Source: a miscellaneous Crenarchaeota group-1 archaeon SG8-32-3 (GTDB taxonomy: Archaea > Thermoproteota > Bathyarchaeia > Bathyarchaeales > Bathycorpusculaceae). From it: DNA of 11,347 nucleotides. Shown here in pieces: positions 7,939-11,347 of the stretch (position 1 is the stretch's first letter; the number at the start of each line of letters is the position of its first letter). The notes beneath the pieces are model-generated. The model was not told the DNA's origin, made no database searches, and saw only the letters and a list, made by a program, of their open reading frames with translations. A program made the translations under genes and the position numbers. The stretch spans positions 1-11,347 of the forward strand of contig LFWV01000026.1 of the NCBI GenBank assembly GCA_001273335.1, read 5' to 3'.

Positions 7939-7944
7939 TCACCC
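7939..7944 (-). promoter_or_regulatory. Shine-Dalgarno that sets the GTG start of the ribophorin-like gene
   Basis: GGGTGA on the minus strand lies 6 bases before the GTG at 7932-7930. The signal peptide begins directly after this codon, and no ATG is available before its hydrophobic core. Confidence 0.6.
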
Positions 7945-7971
7945 AGTTCAGGTTTTTCTATGTTATAAGCA

Positions 7972-7986
7972 GCTTATTTATTTACT
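7972..7986 (-). promoter_or_regulatory. TATA box of the ribophorin-like gene
   Basis: AGTAAATAAATAAGC on the minus strand lies about 47 bases before the GTG start, which would give a leader of about 20 bases. The small perfect palindrome ATAAGC-A-GCTTAT (7965-7977) overlaps its downstream edge and could be an operator, though it may be chance. Confidence 0.5.
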
Positions 7987-8131
7987 TTTAGAATAGAATA
8001 CTACGTTACTTTATGTTCACGTTTTGGCTTTTTGCTCGACCATCATCAGGATGTTTGTGGTGACAAATACATTAGTTCTGCAGCTTGACATCCTCAATGA
8101 ACAACCTATACCAAAATCAACAGGAGATAGC

Positions 8132-8146
8132 ATAAAACTTATAGAA
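8132..8146 (+). promoter_or_regulatory. TATA-like element of the Hsp20 gene
   Basis: CATAAAACTTATAGA lies about 42 bases before the proposed AUA start at 8181. A start site about 25 bases downstream (near 8164) would give a short leader holding the GAGGTGA at 8168-8174. This placement fits the upstream start better than the ATG at 8271, which would need a leader of more than 100 bases. Confidence 0.45.
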
Positions 8147-8167
8147 AAGGGCGAACTCAAATTTAAT

Positions 8168-8174
8168 GAGGTGA
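8168..8174 (+). promoter_or_regulatory. Shine-Dalgarno pointing to an AUA start for Hsp20
   Basis: GAGGTGA ends 6 bases before ATA at 8181. Its last three bases are also the in-frame TGA that closes the Hsp20 frame upstream. No comparable site precedes the ATG at 8271 (the bases before it read GACGTTGATCGC). This is the main reason for placing the start at 8181. Confidence 0.55.
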
Positions 8175-8180
8175 AAAGCA

Positions 8181-8780
8181 ATATCACAAGACGATGAAGA
8201 TTATCCAGAATGGTTCAAAAAAAGGCGCAAATCTTTCTATAGAGACCCCTTTTTCGGCGACGTTGATCGCATGTTTCGTGAAATGGAAAAAATGATGGAA
8301 AAAGAATTTAAAAATTTTGCAGAAAAAATCCCAAAAGACTATGTCAAAGAACGCAGACTTCCCGACGGTAGAACTGTTAAAGAGTTGGGTCCCTTCGTAT
8401 ATGGCTACAGCATGAAAATTGGTCCTGACGGCAAACCTGAATTCCGGCAGTTTGGCAACATCAAAAAGAGCCTCAAAGGTCCACAAGTTAAAAATGAACG
8501 CGAACCATTAGTGGACATAGTTGAAACGGACAGTGAAATCCGAGTAGTCGCAGAACTGCCTGGCGTAGAAAAAACAGATATAAAACTCCACGGCACAGAA
8601 GAATCACTGACGGTATCCGTTAACACGCCCCAAACCAAATACTACAAAGAAGTTGCCTTGCCAACAAAAGTAAAAGTGAAAGAAGCAAAATCATTCTACA
8701 AGAATGGCGTTCTGGAAGTTGTATTCCCAAAAGCTGAAGCGCCAACGACACCGAAAGGCGAACCAATAGACATAGACTAA
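8181..8780 (+). CDS. hsp20: Hsp20/alpha-crystallin small heat-shock protein, probable AUA start
   Basis: A cytoplasmic ATP-independent holdase that binds unfolding proteins in oligomers. The alpha-crystallin domain (about residues 109-183, counting from 8181) begins PLVDIVETDSEIRVVAELPG and ends YKNGVLEVVFPK with the family GVLEV motif; the tail ends PIDID, an I-x-I motif for inter-dimer contact. Before the domain is the archaeal-type segment RLPDGRTVKELGPFVYGYSM. The first ATG is at 8271, but the frame is open back to 8175, and the 30 codons from 8181 read SQDDEDYPEWFKKRRKSF and then RDPFFGDVDRMF, as expected for the N-terminus of this family. That stretch has no ATG, GTG or TTG. ATA at 8181 sits at the right distance from GAGGTGA. 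Either AUA is used or an ATG has been changed. From 8271 the protein would have 169 residues, from 8181 it has 199. The SWIM gene follows after 52 bases. Confidence 0.85.
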   Translation: MSQDDEDYPEWFKKRRKSFYRDPFFGDVDRMFREMEKMMEKEFKNFAEKIPKDYVKERRLPDGRTVKELGPFVYGYSMKIGPDGKPEFRQFGNIKKSLKGPQVKNEREPLVDIVETDSEIRVVAELPGVEKTDIKLHGTEESLTVSVNTPQTKYYKEVALPTKVKVKEAKSFYKNGVLEVVFPKAEAPTTPKGEPIDID

Positions 8781-8803
8781 CCAGCCAAAATTTTCAACAC
8801 TTC

Positions 8804-8821
8804 CATTATTTTACTTAAAAG
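8804..8821 (+). promoter_or_regulatory. TATA-like element of the SWIM gene
   Basis: CATTATTTTACTTAAAAG lies 12-29 bases before the ATG at 8833. There is no Shine-Dalgarno in the gap (GCCTGTGCCAAA), so the messenger is probably leaderless, with transcription starting at or next to the ATG. Confidence 0.45.
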
Positions 8822-8832
8822 CCTGTGCCAAA

Positions 8833-9243
8833 ATGAACGACAATTCGGAAATCGACGCGCTAAACGCTATTTGCCGTGAAGCAAAATCAGAAGGCAAACT
8901 ATCTGGCAAAAGTCTGACTAAACTCTACGAGCTTTTCGGTCAACGATTTACAAAAGCCCTTGGCGCATTGAAAGAAAATCGAGTGAAAAAATACGTTTTC
9001 AAACCAAGCGGCAGAATCGTCTGGATAGTCATTGGAAGAGAACGCGACTACCTGATAATGTCTGAGGCTGAATTCTGTATGTGTGACGACTTCTACTTTC
9101 GAGTATTAGACAAAGAGATACACTTATGTTATCATTTAATCGCTCAGAAAATCGCGCGCAACCTAGGATGGTACGAAACCATAAGAGAAGACGATAGACT
9201 CTACGAGACCTTAATGACCGAATGGAAAAAAGCTACTGCTTAA
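8833..9243 (+). CDS. Small SWIM zinc-finger protein of the Shu2/SWS1 type
   Basis: The 136-residue protein has a helical N-terminus (about 5-45), a beta-rich middle (YVFKPSGRIVWIVIGRERDYLI, about 54-76 with one more residue) and a SWIM zinc motif: C82-x-C84, 14 residues, C99-x-H101, then Ala104 in CYHLIA. The spacing CxC...CxHxxA, with the alanine, is the signature reported for the Shu2/SWS1 family, which promotes Rad51/RadA-type recombination in eukaryotes and has archaeal members. SWIM fingers bind DNA or protein. Here the motif is seen, the family link is known, and the role in recombination is inferred. The start has no Shine-Dalgarno but a well-placed TATA tract. The gene follows Hsp20 on the same strand and overlaps by 11 bases a tiny convergent ORF at its 3' end. 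A generic SWIM protein of unknown role is the alternative. Confidence 0.85.
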   Translation: MNDNSEIDALNAICREAKSEGKLSGKSLTKLYELFGQRFTKALGALKENRVKKYVFKPSGRIVWIVIGRERDYLIMSEAEFCMCDDFYFRVLDKEIHLCYHLIAQKIARNLGWYETIREDDRLYETLMTEWKKATA

Positions 9244-9331
9244 ATATTCCGTTGTTGTGGAGTGAGACAGAACCACCTAAAGCATTGAATGCTTCAACAA
9301 TTGGATCTTTCAAATTGAAAACTGGAATCAT
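9233..9331 (-). CDS. 32-residue small ORF with a strong Shine-Dalgarno
   Basis: The ATG at 9331 is preceded by AGGAGGTT (9344-9337), a near-perfect Shine-Dalgarno 5-7 bases upstream, and an in-frame TAG 24 bases upstream bounds the start. The product begins MIPVFNLKDPIVEAFNALGG and ends SLHNNGIFKQ. It has no signal peptide or cysteine; residues 9-18 could form a short amphipathic helix. I do not recognise it. Its 3' end overlaps the last 11 bases of the convergent SWIM gene. The ribosome-binding site is the main support; a chance site before a short open frame cannot be excluded. Confidence 0.45.
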   Translation of the reverse strand: MIPVFNLKDPIVEAFNALGGSVSLHNNGIFKQ

Positions 9332-9420
9332 CCTTGAACCTCCTGAGCAGATCTATTGAATGTATATGGGATTCAGTTGCAATAACTTTGGAAATTGATT
9401 TGAAAAAATACGAAAATTAG

Positions 9421-9458
9421 AAAAAGGAAAGGAGGTAGCTTATTACGGAATAATCGCT
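9421..9458 (-). terminator. Imperfect hairpin and pyrimidine tract after the lysine-rich gene
   Basis: AGCTTATT (9437-9444) pairs with AATAATCGCT (9449-9458) apart from a two-base bulge, around an ACGG loop. On the minus strand it overlaps the stop codon of the lysine-rich gene and is followed by the pyrimidine-rich ACCTCCTTTCCTTTTT, which fits a terminator. Confidence 0.45.
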
Positions 9459-9660
9459 ACGTAACTTTTTTCTTTACTTTCTTAGCAGTTTTCTTGGTTT
9501 CCTTAACGCCCTTTTTTGCAGCGTTCTTAGTTGCTTTAGCGCCTTTCTTCGCTACCTTTTTGGTTTCTTTGAGTCCCTTCTTACCCAGCTTTGCCCCTTC
9601 TTCCCCGACTTTCTTTACTGATTTTTCAGTTTTATCCTTTACTTTTTTTAGAAAACCCAT
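9457..9660 (-). CDS. Lysine-rich protein made of 11-residue repeats
   Basis: The 67-residue product starts MGFL and then is wholly repetitive: a KK pair begins a new unit at residues 5, 16, 27, 38, 49 and 60, exactly every 11 residues. The best units are KKGLKETKKVA (27-37) and KKGVKETKKTA (49-59); the last, from 60, is cut short. Small hydrophobic residues recur at unit positions 3/4, 7 and 10/11, the hendecad pattern of group 3 LEA-like helices, and the composition resembles the tail of histone H1. It is very basic, so binding to nucleic acid or acidic membrane is likely. Function is inferred only; candidates are a chromatin or RNA protein or a desiccation-type protectant. An upstream in-frame ATG at 9672 would add four residues (MWCF), but the ATG at 9660 sits 26 bases from the centre of a good TATA box and fits a leaderless start. 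Confidence 0.75.
   Translation of the reverse strand: MGFLKKVKDKTEKSVKKVGEEGAKLGKKGLKETKKVAKKGAKATKNAAKKGVKETKKTAKKVKKKVT
9460..9648 (-). repeat. 33-base coding repeats of the lysine-rich gene
   Basis: Five full units and one partial unit of 33 bases encode the 11-residue repeats. The first two are diverged and the third to fifth are the most alike, which suggests stepwise duplication with drift in the older copies. Confidence 0.7.
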
Positions 9661-9680
9661 GAAACACCACATGTTAGTAG

Positions 9681-9693
9681 TATTTAATAAACC
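9681..9693 (-). promoter_or_regulatory. TATA box of the lysine-rich gene
   Basis: GGTTTATTAAATA on the minus strand is centred about 26 bases before the ATG at 9660, the spacing expected for a leaderless archaeal transcript that begins on that ATG. Confidence 0.6.
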
Positions 9694-9805
9694 TAAAATA
9701 GATTGCGCAAAACGAAACGAGAAGAGGCAGTCTTTAAATGACTTAGTTGGGACTCACATTATTCTTTCTAACTCTTCAGATTGTGCACTCTTGTCTCCTT
9801 TTTCA

Positions 9806-9824
9806 CTTTGTACTAGTAACAAAG
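9806..9824. repeat. Small inverted repeat
   Basis: CTTTGT and ACAAAG are 6-base arms around ACTAGTA. The site lies within the frame that continues after the TAA of the three-cysteine ORF and about 17 bases beyond that stop. It could be a weak terminator stem; it may be chance. Confidence 0.2.
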
Positions 9825-9840
9825 GTCTTATTGCGGTCTC

Positions 9841-9933
9841 TTAGGGCACCTTTGGTAGATTTGCAGCGGATGCTGTGCAATTTTTACACTGATGGCATCT
9901 ATCAAATGGGAGTCCTTTGATATATTCTACCAT
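9841..9933 (-). CDS. 30-residue ORF with a three-cysteine motif
   Basis: The ATG at 9933 follows GGGAGGGTG (9945-9937), a strong Shine-Dalgarno about 6 bases upstream. The product includes FDRCHQCKNCTAS: Cys13, Cys16 and Cys19 in a C-x2-C-x2-C pattern, as in the first part of a [4Fe-4S] ferredoxin motif but without the fourth cysteine and proline. It may bind metal. After the TAA at 9843-9841 the same frame stays open for 28 more codons to TGA at 9754-9756, so the gene may be a longer one cut by a nonsense change. I do not recognise the family. A TATA-like AAGAATATTAG lies about 40 bases upstream. Confidence 0.5.
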   Translation of the reverse strand: MVEYIKGLPFDRCHQCKNCTASAANLPKVP

Positions 9934-10219
9934 TTTCACCCTCCCAAAATGTCAAAAATCTAACTACTAATATTCTTCATTTTTGCCATCTATCAACTTA
10001 TGAGATGAATTATGATTCCGTAATTCTTTCCGCTTATTTCATTTCACAAACACCCTGTCTTCTTGATTTGGGTAAATTTGGTCTAAAAATCAAACAATAT
10101 TCTATTCTGTTCCGTAAGAAACCAGCTGATTAAAAACGCAAAATAAATTAACGCTTTCACATAACTATTCCAAGAATACATCTGGATGCAAATCCACTCA
10201 ATAAGGAGAGCAGAGTATA

Positions 10220-10330
10220 ATGGAAAAACAAGAAGCTACAACCTGTTTTAGCTGCCCAGAGTTTGACAGCCGCAAAGGCTGTTGTAAGAGAGCCAACGAA
10301 TTGAAACCGTGTATCAAACAAAAACAATAA
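10220..10330 (+). CDS. 36-residue cysteine-rich small protein
   Basis: The ATG at 10220 follows AAGGAGAG (10203-10210), a good Shine-Dalgarno about 11 bases upstream. The 36 residues hold five cysteines: Cys9, Cys12, Cys21, Cys22 and Cys31, in the regular pattern C-x2-C-x8-C-C-x8-C. The ends are charged and soluble (MEKQEATT and IKQKQ). Cysteine patterns of this kind usually bind zinc or iron-sulfur; which one is not known, and I do not recognise the family. No signal peptide is present, so it is probably cytoplasmic. An AT-rich tract near 10138-10153 could be its promoter. Longer frames on the minus strand here look like shadows, as they have no ribosome-binding site and low-complexity hydrophobic translations. 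Confidence 0.6.
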   Translation: MEKQEATTCFSCPEFDSRKGCCKRANELKPCIKQKQ

Positions 10331-10483
10331 AAAATGGCTGTCTTTAGTATATCTTTGTAGAAAACGGACCATGAACACAATCTCAAAAGTCCGCACACGA
10401 GTATTTTAGATTAAATATCTCAATTCTGACTTATTAAAAAGCCAAAAATTAAATAAAGATGCTAATATTTTCAGATAATTTAT

Positions 10484-10666
10484 TTGCACTACTTCGAAGT
10501 TCGAAGCGTAAGCAACAAGAATAGCTATAACCATAATATTCCAATGGAGTCTATTATGGGAAGGCTATTTTCGCTCGCAGATATCGAACACAACCAAAAA
10601 TTTGACGTAGTTTTAGTGGAACGACTTGCTAAAATTATTGAATTTTTGCCAAATTTAGAGGATTAA
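10484..10666 (+). CDS. Doubtful 60-residue ORF, possibly the intact part of a frameshifted gene
   Basis: The frame starts at TTG 10484 (or internal ATG 10544, giving 40 residues) and ends at TAA 10666. The second half reads as a soluble helical protein (FDVVLVERLAKIIEFL), and the first half is less convincing. There is no clear Shine-Dalgarno; AT-rich tracts at 10430-10459 could be a promoter for a leaderless start. After the stop, the -1 frame is open to 10761 with protein-like content (TSNPSTFDPSTALFFVATLA), and the heptamer AAATTTA (10651-10657) lies just before the stop in the correct register for -1 slippage. It may therefore be a decayed gene or one needing a frameshift. The family is not recognised. 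Confidence 0.35.
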   Translation: MHYFEVRSVSNKNSYNHNIPMESIMGRLFSLADIEHNQKFDVVLVERLAKIIEFLPNLED

Positions 10667-10810
10667 CTTCTAACCCTTCCACTTTTGACCCTTCAACCGC
10701 GCTATTCTTTGTGGCAACCCTTGCCAAACAATTTGAGAAAAATGTAACCCTGCACGCCTAAAAGTTTTTGAAAGCAAAAATGGTTATTAACAAGAAAACA
10801 AATAGGCAGT

Positions 10811-10818
10811 GGAAGGAG
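10811..10818 (+). promoter_or_regulatory. Shine-Dalgarno that sets the DUF106 start
   Basis: GGAAGGAG ends 8 bases before the ATG at 10827. A GTG at 10809 is in frame and upstream, but it would place this site inside the coding region, so the ATG is the better start. Confidence 0.75.
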
Positions 10819-10826
10819 AAATAAAA

Positions 10827-11291
10827 ATGCTTGACATTACAGTTGTTCCATTAGCGACGTTAGTGATAATGCTTATTGCGGTTACTATTTCGTTTCTTAA
10901 CATGGGTATTAACCGCCTTCTAATTACTCGCATATGTGGATGGGAAGAATACAAAGTAATGCGGAAGGAGACATCTGAATACCAATCTCAGCTGATGCAG
11001 GCTATGCGCGCAAACGACACGAAACGTGTTGAGAAACTGAGGAAAAAAGAGTCACAAATAAGAAACATGCAAAGCAAAATGATGAAGCCCCAAATGATAT
11101 TGTTCCCGATTTCCATGAGTTACATAGTAATCTGGTGGTTCTTTCTAATCCCCACCTTTGGGGCAAACGCTGTAGCGGTTTTGCCGGGACTCGCTCCGAC
11201 GGGCATACCTCTGATATACTGGTATATGATCTGCTCATTCTTCTTCGGCACTCTAGCCTCCCGCATAATAGGCGTAACACCCATAGCATAA
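10827..11291 (+). CDS. DUF106 membrane protein (EMC3/TMCO1/Get1/YidC superfamily)
   Basis: The 154-residue protein has three membrane helices (about 7-28, 89-110 and 127-149), with a charged coiled coil (about 40-85, including MRKETSEYQSQL and RVEKLRKKESQIRNM) between the first and second. This is the layout of the archaeal DUF106 group, homologous to eukaryotic EMC3, TMCO1 and Get1 and to bacterial YidC, which insert membrane proteins; archaeal members are known to contact ribosomes. Insertase activity is expected from the family, not shown here. In many archaea this gene sits between adk and cmk near secY. Here adk is not upstream; the preceding region has only a doubtful small ORF. A TATA-like CCTAAAAGTTTTTG lies near 10757-10770. 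Another gene probably starts 6 bases after the stop, so it may head an operon that continues off the window. Confidence 0.92.
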   Translation: MLDITVVPLATLVIMLIAVTISFLNMGINRLLITRICGWEEYKVMRKETSEYQSQLMQAMRANDTKRVEKLRKKESQIRNMQSKMMKPQMILFPISMSYIVIWWFFLIPTFGANAVAVLPGLAPTGIPLIYWYMICSFFFGTLASRIIGVTPIA

Positions 11292-11297
11292 GAACGT

Positions 11298-11347
11298 ATG
11301 GCTGAGCGCTATGAACAAAAACGAAAAAACGGAGAGCGTCTCAAGAA
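11298..11347 (+). CDS. Probable start of a following gene (partial, runs off right edge)
   Basis: ATG at 11298 opens a frame that reads MAERYEQKRKNGERLK and continues off the window, 6 bases after the DUF106 stop. A second ATG at 11311 in another frame (MNKNEKTESVSR) is also open to the edge, and neither has a clear Shine-Dalgarno, so the frame is not settled. Conserved archaeal gene order would make cmk or another gene of the adk-DUF106-cmk-truB cluster plausible, but too little sequence is present to tell. Confidence 0.35.
   Translation, partial: MAERYEQKRKNGERLK

Noticed and set aside
8051..8197. 48-residue plus-strand open frame upstream of Hsp20 (MFVVTNTLVLQLDIL...)
   Set aside because: No proper ribosome-binding site, and it overlaps the Hsp20 promoter and start; probably chance, although its end is moderately protein-like.
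9494..9844. 116-codon plus-strand open frame
   Set aside because: Antisense of the lysine-rich repeat gene: AAA/AAG codons read backwards give TTT/CTT, which yields an artificial Phe/Leu/Ser-rich frame without stops.
9896..9996. 10-base direct repeat CATCTATCAA at 9896 and 9987
   Set aside because: Two short copies only, in AT-rich sequence; no array structure, so chance is likely.
10157..10398. Two minus-strand frames of 66-79 codons
   Set aside because: Both lie antisense to the 36-residue cysteine-rich ORF, have no ribosome-binding site, and give low-complexity hydrophobic translations.
10491..10507. Palindrome ACTTCGAAGT followed by a second TCGAAG
   Set aside because: Too short to call an operator, and it lies inside or at the edge of a doubtful ORF with no known regulator.
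1..11347. CRISPR arrays, insertion sequences, att sites or phage genes
   Set aside because: No regularly spaced long repeats, transposase or integrase motifs, or terminal inverted repeats were found on either strand.

Overview
This window looks archaeal and most resembles an uncultured Thermoproteota genome of the Bathyarchaeia type. The grounds are AT-rich TATA boxes placed 25-35 bases before starts, some genes that look leaderless, mixed ATG/GTG/TTG starts, and typical archaeal families: a DUF106/EMC3-TMCO1 membrane protein, a small SWIM zinc-finger protein, an archaeal Hsp20 and a large anchored PQQ-like beta-propeller surface protein. The lineage is inferred from family content; the window holds no rRNA or tRNA.

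Layout. Positions 1-375 (minus) carry the N-terminal part of a winged-helix regulator that runs off the left edge. It is divergent from glmS (600-2429, plus), which makes glucosamine-6-phosphate. A gene-poor stretch (2430-2795) holds a possible decayed membrane-protein end. A minus-strand block follows: the 896-residue beta-propeller surface protein (2796-5486), a gene-free gap with a perfect hairpin (5878-5900), a 2[4Fe-4S] ferredoxin (5948-6130) and a 579-residue single-pass membrane protein (6193-7932). The plus strand then has Hsp20 (8181-8780), whose likely start is AUA, and a SWIM protein with the Shu2/SWS1 signature (8833-9243).

From 9233 to about 10760 the window is an island of very small genes: a 32-residue ORF with a strong Shine-Dalgarno (minus), a 67-residue lysine-rich protein built of 11-residue repeats (minus), a 30-residue three-cysteine ORF (minus), a 36-residue five-cysteine ORF (plus) and a doubtful 60-residue ORF (plus). 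The window ends with the DUF106 gene (10827-11291) and the first codons of a following gene.

The most interesting gene is the 579-residue membrane protein. Its order of domains (signal peptide, two extracytoplasmic beta-rich domains, one membrane helix, a helical cytoplasmic tail of about 160 residues) and several motifs match eukaryotic ribophorin I (RPN1/OST1) of the oligosaccharyltransferase complex. With the DUF106 protein, which is related to EMC3/TMCO1/Get1, the window has two genes related to ER membrane machinery, and its surface protein is rich in N-glycosylation sequons. They do not form one operon, so any shared pathway is inference. The other main observations are the AUA start of Hsp20, the all-hendecad lysine-rich protein and the two tiny cysteine-rich ORFs.
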